64,000 nt of DNA from Aurelia coerulea (lineage: Eukaryota; Cnidaria; Scyphozoa; Semaeostomeae; Ulmaridae): the NCBI GenBank assembly GCA_039566865.1, contig CM076954.1, forward strand, positions 16,888,001 through 16,952,000. The letters run 5' to 3'. Below, piece by piece: positions 31,508 through 41,399 of the stretch (the stretch's first letter is position 1; each line of letters opens with the position of its first letter). The notes under the pieces were generated by a model. It had not been told where the DNA came from. It did no database searches and saw only the letters and a program-made list of their open reading frames with translations. The position numbers and the translations under genes are program-made.

Positions 31508-32721
31508 GGGTGCCGGCGGTGGTAATCGGACGCTTAAGGAAAACTAAATATTTTCATAAGAAACTTTAATCAAAGACAAAAACCAAAAGTACCAGGTGAA
31601 TGGACAGGTATTTGGACATATTTTCCCGAAGTGTTTTGGTTTTTTACTGTGCCTGCTTTTCTTTGAGAACTATGTTTTTGAGACTGATCTTGGCGGTGGT
31701 TTTCGGACAGTGGGTTCACAATACAGAATGTGCCAAAAAAATTAATTTTCTGTTTATACTTGGCAAGTATTTCGTCAAATTTTGCTTCATTTTTCTTGTG
31801 TTTTTCTATTCTTGAATGCGAAAGCAATTGTTCGACTGTCGGTTCTCGTAATGACACTCTGGAAAGCTCTTGGTACACACAAACGAATCTAAAAGCTAGA
31901 AGATGCGTCAGAAGAATGTTGTTTTGATCTCATTACTCTTTTCGATTGATGTATGTATATGTAATGTATGATGTATATGTTAGATTTTTCAGCACACTGA
32001 GATGGTTTTATAGCATTAAGCGGTGTGCTGAAAAATCTGTCTGTTTTTTGCGTCCGTTTTTCTTAGTACCTATTATTTAGTATTTTACTACTAAATAATA
32101 CTAAATTTTACTAGTATTTTTCTTAGTACCTATTATTTAGTATATACTAATTATTTAGTGTATATTTAGTATGTACTACAGTACCAAGTTGTATATGTTG
32201 TGTATAGATCTTTATGAATGAAATGTCAAAATCCAAATCACATTTCAAATCCGACCTTTATTCGTACTCCCAAGCAACTGATTTATTTTGTGTCCGAAAA
32301 CCACCACCATGAACTCTTAATTCGCCATGAATTCGATATGGCATCCGCTGTCTTCCCTTCGGTGAAACTTTTTTGAGTCTTTGGCATAATGATATGCGTT
32401 ATTTACATGCTATACATCCAATGTAAGTGATTGTTTAAGATGTTTGCTTCTTTCTGCAACCGATTCAGAATTTTGAATCTGGGGTGTGATATTCACAACG
32501 ACAACTTCCACACTGCCAAGCACAACGAAAGCAACTTCTTTGGCGTGTTTTACATTTAAGAAGGCTTTTCGTAAAATTGTTTAGTATCTATAATGTTAGC
32601 TTTCAGTACCAAGAAATACCCTCTTTGGTGGATTTCATTTGTAACTTCTTTTTTGTTGGTTTTCGAGATTTTTTCGCAAGTGTCCGATACTACCGCCGTC
32701 CGATTACCATCGCCGACACCC
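31508..32721. mobile_element. TA-flanked TIR element with an internal minus-strand ORF
   Basis: Left TA then GGGTGCCGGCGGTGGTAATC with GGAC; right GTCCGATTACCATCGCCGAC with ACCC then TA. The motif TCCGAAAACCACC(A/G)CC recurs inside at 31696 (complement) and 32292. The right end lies inside the overlapping inverted repeat of 31982-33141, so simple nesting does not explain this locus. Confidence 0.55.
31570..31895 (-). CDS. Unassigned ORF inside the TIR element
   Basis: Minus-strand ORF of about 108 codons, preceded by an acceptor-like CTTCTAGCTTTTAG. The first half is helical and charged (E-Q-L-L-S-H-S-R-I-E-K-H-K-K-N-E, then F-D-E-I-L-A-K-Y-K-Q-K), the second half is Gln/Ser/Asn-rich. No catalytic motif was found. 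It may be a fragment of the element's own protein or a host exon; function unknown. Confidence 0.3.
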
Positions 32722-33141
32722 TATCGCTATAAACTGTTTTAAGAAAATTTAAATTTTGTAAAATAGGCCTAAAATAGCTGTAATGTCAAGCGAAAGCAAC
32801 TGACGCCTTTGTTATAAAATCTGTTGGGATCGTGTAAAACCACCAGTAGCTAGACACTGCCGGTGTGCTTCTATGTAGGAGTGCTGCAACTAATATTTAC
32901 TTGCGGAGGAATAATATATATTGTTCTGTGGAGGTTGCAACTGATATGTACCTGCGGAGGAATAATTTCTATAGTTCTGCTGCAGAGGAGGTAACAAAAG
33001 ACCGAAAGATATCTTTCTCTCGATCTCTTACGCTAGCTCCTCCATTGTAGTAAGTAACTTGGTACTGTAGTATATACTAAATAATAGGTACTAGGAGAAA
33101 AACGGACTCAAAAAAACAGACAGATTTTTCAGCACACTGAG
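31982..33141. mobile_element. Inverted-repeat element with AGATTTTTCAGCACACTGA ends
   Basis: The right end ...AACAGACAGATTTTTCAGCA with CACTGA is inverted relative to 32021-32190 (GTGTGCTGAAAAATCTGTCT, then GTCCGTTTTTCT, TAGTACCTATTATTTAG, and TACTACAGTACCAAGTT). The left terminus is itself a 60-bp hairpin (31982-32041). ACTAAATAAT/ATTATTTAGT motifs repeat within the arms. No ORF. Confidence 0.65.
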
Positions 33142-33289
33142 GCCTTTCAAACTTACATTATCATCAGAGTGTGACTAACGGTAGAGCTAGAGCGTTTTTA
33201 CGATTTATAAACTAAATAGAGGATTACCGACCGGACGAGGAGTACGAATAGTAAATGTTTTCCTCTGCAAAAGAGTAAATCTGTGGGAA

Positions 33290-33875
33290 TCAACAAGGAC
33301 AGATTTTGTGAGACAATAGCATGAGTTGCTTTTGATTGACACCGCAATCGCAGACAAGGAAATTCTCTCAACCAGAGTAATTCAAAACGAGCAAAGCCGC
33401 AAAAGCTTCTCTGACACCAAGGTAGCTGGCTCCCTCGTTGTGCATTCCAGAAATTGTTTTCAAGAGCAAACATGAGCATAGATCGAAAGAAGAAGGATAT
33501 ATCTACGCATCTTCCTCGGGCATTTAATTTGTTTGGTTCAAAAGCCGATTGGGAGGCGGGTCAATTCTTCTGTTTTTTGGGCGTAGTTAAAATACTTACT
33601 GCTCAGCTTCTGAACCAAAGAAATAAAATGCCCATGGTAGATGTGTAGATATATCCTTCTTCTTTCGATATATGCTCAAGTTTGCTCTTAAAAACAATGC
33701 ATGGAATGCACAACGAGTGAGCTAGCTACCTGGGTTTCGGAGAAACTTTAGCGACTTTGCTTGTTTTGAATTACTGGTTGAGAAAATTTCCTTTGTCTGC
33801 GATCGCTAATCGCTTTGAATTCAGGTGTCAACAAAAGCAACTCATGCTATTGTTTTACAAAATCTGTCCTTGTTA
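33290..33875. mobile_element. Palindromic MITE, second family member
   Basis: CAACAAGGACAGATTTTGTG and CAAAATCTGTCCTTGTT ends are inverted; inner arms share ATAGCATGAGTTGCTTTTG, CCAGAGTAATTCAAAAC and an inner GAAAGAAGAAGGATATATCT hairpin with 5631-6222. About 586 bp. Confidence 0.8.
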
Positions 33876-33879
33876 AGCA

Positions 33880-35140
33880 CAACTGCAGCATCTAGCTACA
33901 CATCGTAAAACTAGCCTAAATGTGAGGTTTTTCGGCTTCAAAAATATAAACAGCAGATTGTCAGCCTCAAAAATATAGGCCTTCATTTGGCAAATATATT
34001 TTTCATGACAATATGCTTATCTGTCTTGTTTTGCGGCATAATTGAATTGCATTTCAACAGCAATAGCTGCATATATCAATTTGCGTAGATAACACGGCAC
34101 ATATGTTGATTGTATTAACTGCCGCACCAAATCAGTCTCGATTGCGATATCTTTCCACCCGCGTATTGGCAAACCTTCTTATCTGAGTCTCCACTGTGCA
34201 TCCGTTCTGCTCAAGATTGTCGAAGATAATGTCTATGTCTGTAGACTTCAAAAATTATCACTCTAAAAATTGGTTCACATTTGAGTAAAAACACGTTAGA
34301 ATTGAGATTACGCCTTTTCTATGCTCGATTTAAACGCGTGTTTAATCAGGTATCACATGGAAAGTGGATAAAAAACTCGGCGCTCCCAGATCAAAACTGT
34401 TTCCAAATGCATTCGGGTATCTTCAAGGGCGCCGACAACATCTCAAATTGAGACCAAAATAATCTCGAAGCGTTTTCCGTCCATTCCTAATGCGTTGCTG
34501 ATGCATTTTTTTACTCACAGAGTACGAAGTACAAAGTAAAGTCTATGGGCTCGTGGGCACATTTCGTATCTCTTGTGTTGTGTGTATGGTAGTCAAGGTC
34601 ATTGCGCAGTCTGTCATGACACAAAGGTCGCATAAAATTAACTCAGGGGGGGGGGGGAAGAGATATATTAGTACATTTTGTGGTACGGGAACGTGCGATT
34701 TTCAACAAGTTACGGAATAATGTGTGTCATTTTCAGACATGTTGCAGAATTATGGATATCCTTTTCAGAAAGTTTGCGGAATTATGGATCCTGTTCTGGA
34801 GACACTTTTGCAATAGTATAGGAATTACAGAAAGTTTATGGCCCATATTTTCATTACATTTACGGACTTATGACCCTGGAATTCTTGTTATTAACAGTGT
34901 CACAGTTTAGTATTCATATCCTGTACAAATATTCAAAAATTACCCAAAAGCAAGCATATCTACCAACCTGAAGAAGACTAACTACGAAGAAACTATACTG
35001 CTTTAAACTTTGTCATCAAACAGGTCTTGTCTGATGGTTGAGAAAGTCATGTTGTGATGAATTTTGCAGTATAAATCAATATATTTGTTTCATGGCCCAT
35101 CCAAAACTGCAAAAATTATTTGGTAGCCCAACCAATTTTT
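33880..35140. other. Non-coding stretch with repeat traces
   Basis: A poly-G run near 34650 and imperfect 30-bp TTTTCAGA...GGAATTATGG repeats at 34680-34880, as at 3.5 kb. No exon recognised. Confidence 0.35.
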
Positions 35141-35147
35141 TGGAATA

Positions 35148-35902
35148 TCGGGTGTCTCAAAAAAAGTACCCCCTTTTGACCAAGCAAGGGAACAAAACGA
35201 TAAAATATCGGGACTTTTGAGTTCATAGCTACATTTATTGATCTTTAACTGAAATGCACATACCTTGCATCTTAAAATCGTCCACCAAACACCGGAGGTA
35301 TGAGTTCACAAGGTCAAAATCTGGAGTGCACCTGAAACCAGAGCTTTTGAGAAAGGGTCTAGCCAATAATGGTTTGATGTCGCAAGCATTTTGCAAAAGA
35401 ATTATCAACTTCACCTTCAGTTTTTACTTTTGAAAAGAATTATAACTTGAAATATGTACTTTAATTTTAATTTTGTTTGTAAATCGTATTTTCCCCAATT
35501 TTTCTACTTTTTCTCATATTTGAGACACGAAAAAGTAAGCCAGTTTTTCAGGAACCCAAAAAATAACTTAGCAACTGATTGACTCAAAAAAATAATCCTT
35601 GCCCAAATTTTTAGACCCAAAAAAGTAACATGAGCTCCCTTATCCTGAATATACCAGAGTACCCCCCTGGGCCATGATACAAGTCATGGCTAGGCCCTTT
35701 TCAAAATCTCTGGTTTCAGGTGCACTGTAAATTTTGACTTTGCGAACTTGTATCTCTGGTGTTTGATGAACGATTTTTAAATGCAAGGTATGTGCATCTA
35801 AGTTGAAGATTGATGAATTTAGCTGTGCATTCGGGAAGTAATGATATCTTATCGTTTTGTTCCTATTTCTAGTCAAAAATGGTACTTTTTTTAGACACCC
35901 GG
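35148..35902. mobile_element. 755-bp TA-flanked TIR element (Tc1/mariner-like ends)
   Basis: TA then TCGGGTGTCTCAAAAAAAGT; right TACTTTTTTTAGACACCCGG then TA. Inverted arms extend about 230 bp (AAAACGATAA, AACTTAGATGCACATACCTT, TTGATGAACGATTTT, CCTGAAACCAGAG). Non-autonomous. Confidence 0.8.
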
Positions 35903-35904
35903 TA

Positions 35905-37015
35905 GATTTCACGGCCCATCCATATTCCCTCCGGCCTACCCTACCAGCTTCTTAATTATTGGTCCCGAAGGTGTTGACAGTTCTGAAAAAGCAATAAATT
36001 GTCACCAAAATAGCTACTTCACAAGATCGCAAACAAATATTGAAAGGAATGATCGATTTTAGCAAACTAATTCAATCTTCTGTCACTTGTTTTCCACCAA
36101 AATATGGCTTGCTAAACGTCCCACGTTTTTCTGACTCACTCGGCAGTGTGCACAAACAAAAACAACCTTCCGTTTAATAAGAAAGCTAGAATATACTTTC
36201 GTGACCTAAATTGAAATAGAGCTGGAAAATTGGATATACTTTCATTGAGCGAGAAAATCTTTCGGATATAGGATTGCACAGACACACCCTAAACCGACCG
36301 TAAAACGATCCGTTTTATGATGTTTGTTGAAGTTAAGATTGTTACGAACGCAGAATGATAACGTTATGTTGAACAATCTTTGTCAAGGAAATTAAGAAAG
36401 TTAGTTTGTTATTGATGCAAGGTCAAATGATAATGCGAAGCACATGCTGCCATGCTGTGCAAGGCTCGTAATTGTGTGTTCAATTAAAAAAATCAAAAGC
36501 CTGTTTACATAAAGTAAAGCTACATATTCGTGTCCAGGACCATCGAGAGGGGGGTTGGAGGGGGTAAAAGGTCCGGGGCCCGGGCCTCGAAGGGGCCCGT
36601 AAAAATATTGTTCGACAAAAATTACTTATTGCTGTAAAATCACCTTACAGCAACTTTTATGGCAATCTAGCTACCTGCTTTAAACATAGACATAAGAAAA
36701 TAGTTTTCTTATGTGGCTAAATTTAACAGTTTTTGTGTCCGTACCTTACGAATCTTTTCGTTTTACCGTAAATACCGCTTCCTTGATAACTTTTTCAAGG
36801 AATATCTAAACAATTTTTTCTAAAGTAGCTTTCTTAAAAAGGGCGTTTCCTTCATTCTCCCAGAATCTGAAGGGTGTGGTCCCAGAAAATTTTCTTGGGG
36901 GCTCGCCCCCAAGCCCCCCCTCCTAGGCCCGATCCTAGGAATCGGTCCAGGGCCCGAACTGGCTCTCGACGGCCTTGACTATGAATGTACGCCTTTATTT
37001 GATCAATATGCTGCA
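35905..37015. other. Non-coding stretch with a GC-rich repeat
   Basis: 36536-36972 has GC-rich blocks (GGGGCCCGGGCCTCG, GGGCCCGAACTGG) between inverted CATCGAGAG and CTCTCGACGG, perhaps an old MITE. No exon. Confidence 0.35.
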
Positions 37016-37019
37016 TACG

Positions 37020-37370
37020 CACTGGTAGACACGCATTTCTTTCAAGAAACTGTACACGAAACTCAACTCTCAGAAAAACACTAAGAAACTCCAGTGTCAG
37101 AAACATCCATAGCATGTTTCTATTTTAGTTTCGATTGTTTCCTGTATCATACAATATTACTTACTTGGAAGGTACTTTAGCAGTGTCTTAGCGATTGAAA
37201 ACATGTATTGAAAAGCTTCAAACGACGTTGTTTTGAAATATTCCTGAGAGCACAGGAAGTACGTAGACATGAAGATTGCTATGGATTCTTCCAGAAACTC
37301 TTGAGAAACTCTGAGTACTCAAAATCTGATGATTTTAAGAAACTTTCAGTACTTGCCTAAATACATGTAG
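37020..37370. mobile_element. GTTTCTTA-family MITE fragment
   Basis: GAAACTCAACTCTCAGAAAA, TGTTTCCTGTATCAT, ACGTTGTTTTGAAAT, GAAACTCTGAGTACTCAAAA match 44341-44740 in the same order. Confidence 0.65.
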
Positions 37371-37436
37371 GCTATGCTAAGCAAGTAAAATATTGTGAAT
37401 TTCATTTTTATTCAATAAAAGTTGTGAAAAGATCCA

Positions 37437-37622
37437 TCGGCGTAGGGGGAGATAAAATTTGGGAGGGGGCTGCCCGATAAAAAGTCCATTGTTTGAGAAC
37501 ATTTTGCCCGACTTGAGGCGGATTTCTGCCCGATTATGGCTGATTTTTGCAAATTTTTCTGACGTTGGGGGGGGGGGGCTGCAGCCCCCCTGTCCCCCTG
37601 TCCCCCTGTCTCCTACGCCTAT
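37437..37622 (-). mobile_element. MITE with CATAGGCGTAGGAGACAGGG end
   Basis: Inverted relative of 40216-40387. Shared blocks: AAATTTGCAAAAATCAGCCA, GGCAGAAATC, GGGCAGCCCCC and AAATTTTATCTCCCCCTACG in complementary order. Contains a 12-nt poly-G. Confidence 0.7.
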
Positions 37623-37777
37623 GAAAAGATCCAAAAATGGGTAAAATCTTAGCCTGTTAACGGGGCCTTCTTTTTTCAAAAAATGAACTTTGGAATCATT
37701 CCTTTTTTGCCTTTTTTGCCTGATCTCAGGCTAGTTAAATCTTGGCTCTACATTTCTTTCCCGCCAAAAAATAACAG

Positions 37778-37911
37778 AAGTCAGCACAAGTCACAACAAC
37801 AACAACAGCAGCAACAACAGCTCTGGGATATGGCCATGGAATGCCTGGCAAAGTCTTCCTGGATGAAAGCTTTCTCTTCTTTCCAAGGCGATAGTTTTGC
37901 TCAAAGATTGT
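37778..37911 (+). CDS. Candidate poly-Gln exon of an unrecognised gene
   Basis: Acceptor AATAACAG ends at 37777 and donor GTAAGT starts at 37912. Only one frame is open: S-Q-H-K-S followed by nine Gln, then L-W-D-M-A-M-E-C-L-A-K-S-S-W-M-K-A-F-S and on to A-Q-R-L. It enters in phase 2 and leaves in phase 1. A run of mixed CAA/CAG codons argues for selection on poly-Gln rather than a pure microsatellite. I do not recognise the protein. The next coding block on this strand starts at 40786, but direct joining would create TGA, so either another exon lies between or the locus is damaged. Confidence 0.5.
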
Positions 37912-38351
37912 GTAAGTATAAATGCAAACGGTCATGATCTTAAGTTGGTCGCCAATTCAATACATGCAAATGAGACGTACGTACAAAAAACAGGCAAGGA
38001 GAGAGAGAGAGAGAGACAAAGGTGGAGGAGGTTTTTTGAGAGAGATGTAAAAAAGGCCTAACTAAGAAAGGGTTCATCGACAAAAGATTTTTGTCCCCGC
38101 TAACGGTTCTTGTCAACTAAACATGATACTTACCCATTTGGGGCTATTGCAGTATCGCACACGTAGTAGGGTTTTGGTGGTAGGGTTTAGTTAGGATCAG
38201 AAAAGAAACAGTGTGCAAAACTGCTAAAGTAGTAAAGCGCCACTGATTTTTTCGGGAAAGGTGTGAGTACATATAAGTAATGTAAATCGTCAAAATTTGA
38301 GGCAAAAATCTGACGAAAGCAGCTTATTTACGATCCTGATCTCTTTTGTAT

Positions 38352-39236
38352 TACACTCATTTTTTTTATAAGAAACTAAGGTTCGGGGCTGGCAGGCAGT
38401 TTCTTAAATTTTTGGTTCATTTTGCTACCAAAAGTTTCTTACATGTCTCTTACATTTTTAATGCCAGAAGTTCAGATCTAATCTTATTTTGTCTGAAGGG
38501 TTCCCAAATTACTCAGTAAAGCCGCTCTTACACGGTCAGATTCATCGAATTCGATTTGTCGAATTCGACAAAATCTGACCGTGTAAAGGCAAAAATCGGA
38601 TGACTGATGCCATGGTCAGACTGTCGAATTCGATTTTTCAAGAATCGGACCTGTTCTATTCCTTTCGATTTATCGAATGGCAAATGAATGAAATGTTCCT
38701 CCGTGAAACGCAAGTCTTTCAAGAGAACATCGTAAGTCCTATGCACTGCGCGTTGTAGCAGCCATTCCTTTGTCCATTTTGTACGATATTTTCTTTCATT
38801 TTTGCGTTTTTCAAGCACCAAAACGATTATTATTGCTGCTGAAGCAACTTCTTCGTCCTTTTTCTGCTAAGTTTTGGGAATTTGATAAGGTATGCACTTC
38901 GATTAAATCTGATCGTGTAAAAGCTCACATTCAATTCGACAAATCTGAAGCAAGAACTGATTCGACAAATCTAATTCGACAAAATCTGACCGTGTAAGGC
39001 CGGCTTAAGATCTCAAAACAAGTCAATAACATAATTTGCACTCAAAATATTTTCCAAGCAGTTGCTATAATAACTGTACCGAGTTAAAAATATTTGATTG
39101 CGACAGGAAAATTACAACTGTAAATTACAAAAGTTTCTTAGCTTTTTAAATCCAGGTAGGGTTGTTTCTTAACTTTCGAAAAATTGAGCCTACCGTATTC
39201 TTATAAGCGGTTTCTTGTATAAAAAAAATGAGTGTA
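38352..39236. mobile_element. GTTTCTTA-family element with a nested Harbinger-like MITE
   Basis: TACACTCATTTTTTTTATAA with GAAAC at the left, GTTTCTTGTATAAAAAAAAT with GAGTGTA at the right. The 38520-39005 element sits inside; the host alone would be about 400 bp. Confidence 0.75.
38520..39005. mobile_element. PIF/Harbinger-like MITE, 486 bp, TAA duplication
   Basis: AGCCGCTCTTACACGGTCAG and CTGACCGTGTAAGGCCGGCT are inverted and flanked by TAA at 38517-38519 and 39006-39008. Subterminal AATTCGACAAA recurs several times in both orientations. A 3-bp TWA target is typical of PIF/Harbinger; assignment rests on that. Confidence 0.8.
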
Positions 39237-39394
39237 TATCAAGTTTTATCAGGATTTTCATCCCCAAAAATGACAATCTTAGTCGATTTAGGTGGGGCCC
39301 CCTCCCAGCAACCCCCCTAACTTCCTAATGGATAAAATCCATTGCGGGGACAAAAATCTTTTGTTGATGACCCCTAAAAACAATGGCGTGGTGT

Positions 39395-39657
39395 ACAACC
39401 ACATACCACCGACCACACCGACCAGACCGACCAGTGCACCGACCACATACCACCGACCACACCGACCACCAACTGAACCGACCACCGACCAACACCACTG
39501 ACCACCAACCATGAAAACCACCAACCACCGACCAACAAACCACTTACCACCGACCAAAACTGTCACCGACCACTGACCAGAACTACCAACCACCGACCAC
39601 GGAAACCACCGACCACATACCATATACCACCGACCACATCACATAGCACCGACCGAA
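39395..39657 (+). repeat. CCGACCA-type low-complexity tract
   Basis: Irregular repeats of ACCGACCA, CCACCAACC and CACATACCA. ORFs on both strands across it are compositional. Confidence 0.85.
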
Positions 39658-39854
39658 TTTTAGTTTCATACTCATTGTTTTTGTAAGAAACTTGAATTCT
39701 AAATGTTTTCAATTCTAAAAGACTTTTTTGAGTGCCTAAAAATGTATAAAAATGTAGTGAAAAATCTGTTTATTTAGAAACTGGGGGGCGCAGTTTTCTA
39801 AACTTTCTATTTCTATCTCAACGATCAAGGCACTTTGAATAACTGTATTATTAT

Positions 39855-40060
39855 TACACATATTTTTATATAAGAAACTGCCCATAAGAAATTCAACTCT
39901 CAGATCACCAAAAAATTAAGAAACTATGAGAAAGTTAAGAAACTATATGTTTTGATAAAGGAAATCCTTGGCATATTTTTACTTTACTTTCACTTGTTTC
40001 CTATAATGTGTACACATTGGAAAGGCATAGAAAACCTTGTTTTCAAATGTTCACGGGGCA
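39855..40060. mobile_element. GTTTCTTA-family MITE fragment
   Basis: Starts like 44341-44740: AAGAAACTGCCCATAAGAAA, TCAACTCTCAGATCACCAAA, then AAATCCTTGGCATATTTTTA and CATTGGAAAGGC. The following 40060-40200 (G-C-P-E-I-T-F-V-K-R-K reading) is open but unsupported. Confidence 0.6.
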
Positions 40061-40215
40061 CAGGTTGTCCTGAAATTACTTTTGTGAAAAGGAAATTCCA
40101 ATTTGAACTTGGACCTTCTTGTTGTTCGGCCCTGGTTGCAGGCTACCAAAATTTGCAAATGGTTAAAGGGAGCACAAAGACCAGCAGAGCTTGCCATCAT
40201 TTAGTTTTATTTTCA

Positions 40216-40387
40216 TAGGCATAGGAGACAGGGGGCTGGGAGGGGGGCTACAGCCCCTAACCCATTCAAAATTTGCAAAAATCAGCCATAATTGGCAGAA
40301 ATCCCCCTTAAATCGGTAAAATTTTTTATAAACAATGGATTTTTTCTTGGGCAGCCCCCCAAATTTTGTCTCCCCCTACGCCCATGT
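40216..40387 (+). mobile_element. MITE with CATAGGCATAGGAGACAGGG end
   Basis: Left CATAGGCATAGGAGACAGGG, right GTCTCCCCCTACGCCCATG; inverted mate of 37437-37622. About 170 bp. Confidence 0.7.
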
Positions 40388-40785
40388 TTTTTTGTTAATT
40401 TAATACAGTCAGTTATTCTGGACACTGTACAGAGCAAGTGGCGGACTTCACACAAAGCATGCTGGTCTTCTTTGAGAAAGTTTCTTTTCCTTGTCGTGCT
40501 CTTACACCATGCATTACTTGTTTCTTTTTTAAATAAAACAGTTTATGTTTGTCATGAAGTTCACACATGAATTTTATTCATGAACTATTTTACAGTGCAG
40601 GTCTTGTCACATTACCATGATAGGTAGTTTATGTTAAGAAATTCTTGAGCCATATAAAAGACTGTAAATGCTTCTTTTTCTAAGCAAGGATTTTTAGGCA
40701 GGAAGACCATGTTAATGTGTGCATTCCTGGTTGGGGTATAGAGTTCTAGAGCAAAACCTGAGCATTTAAATTCTCTTTTAAACAG

Positions 40786-41266
40786 GAAATGCATCTTCAG
40801 ACAGTAGCAGCCCTCCTAAGCAGCAGGTCATCATTTCCAGGCTCAGACCTAACCCCAAGAAGCGAAAACATGGCCTTAAAAGAAGCAGAATACCTATCAC
40901 AAACTGCAGTACCATTCTTGCTGAAACAACAGTTGAGATGGATGAAATGCTCAATTTCTTCAGCACTCCTTTTAAGCCATTGCGATCCATTATCCAGGTG
41001 CCTCTACCACAATCACTAAGAAGAATCGGCCAAACTTGATTGTGTTTCAAGATCAGGTTTATCAAAAACATTTGTTGATTATCTCCACTATTTCCTAACA
41101 ATCATTGGGATGAGGCACCAGTATCCAATATCCAGTACCAGATTCATACCAATAGCTACACCTTGCTGCACTGAAGAATGCTGTCAGTAGCTGCAAAAAA
41201 AAAGATGTGCAAAAATGGTTAAAATCTCTACCACAGGATTTCAAACTTGTCAAATCAGCTTCAGGT
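40786..41266 (+). pseudogene. Coding block with two +1 frame changes, unrecognised protein
   Basis: After an acceptor TTCTCTTTTAAACAG (ends 40785) a frame reads N-A-S-S-D-S-S-S-P-P-K, a basic stretch R-P-N-P-K-K-R-K-H-G resembling a nuclear localisation signal, then M-D-E-M-L-N-F-F-S-T-P-F-K-P-L and Q-S-L-R-R-I-G-Q-T to a stop at 41037-41039. In the +1 frame the reading continues at once as L-D-C-V-S-R-S-G-L-S-K-T-F-V-D-Y-L-H-Y-F-L and on to F-I-P-I-A-T. Another +1 step gives L-A-A-L-K-N-A-V-S-S-C-K-K-K-D-V-Q-K-W-L up to a donor GTACGT at 41267. Three well-composed segments abutting in successive frames suggest a decayed exon or small insertions in the assembly. No family recognised. Confidence 0.4.
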
Positions 41267-41399
41267 ACGTTAAATGAAGCATTTTATTATTTTGTTGATT
41301 ACCTTTGCTATAGAGGAATATACGGCACATTTCACCATGCACTACAGTCATTTTCCTCAAGCCTTAAAAGGTGATTTTGCAAAAGTATCAGGTCATATG

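Noticed and set aside
39288..39623. Trp/Gly/Val-rich ORF and its Pro/Thr-rich opposite
   Set aside because: Compositional product of the CCGACCA tract.
40789..41019. Alternative 76-codon frame over the 40786 block
   Set aside because: Less natural composition than the frame with the PKKRK stretch; most likely a shadow.
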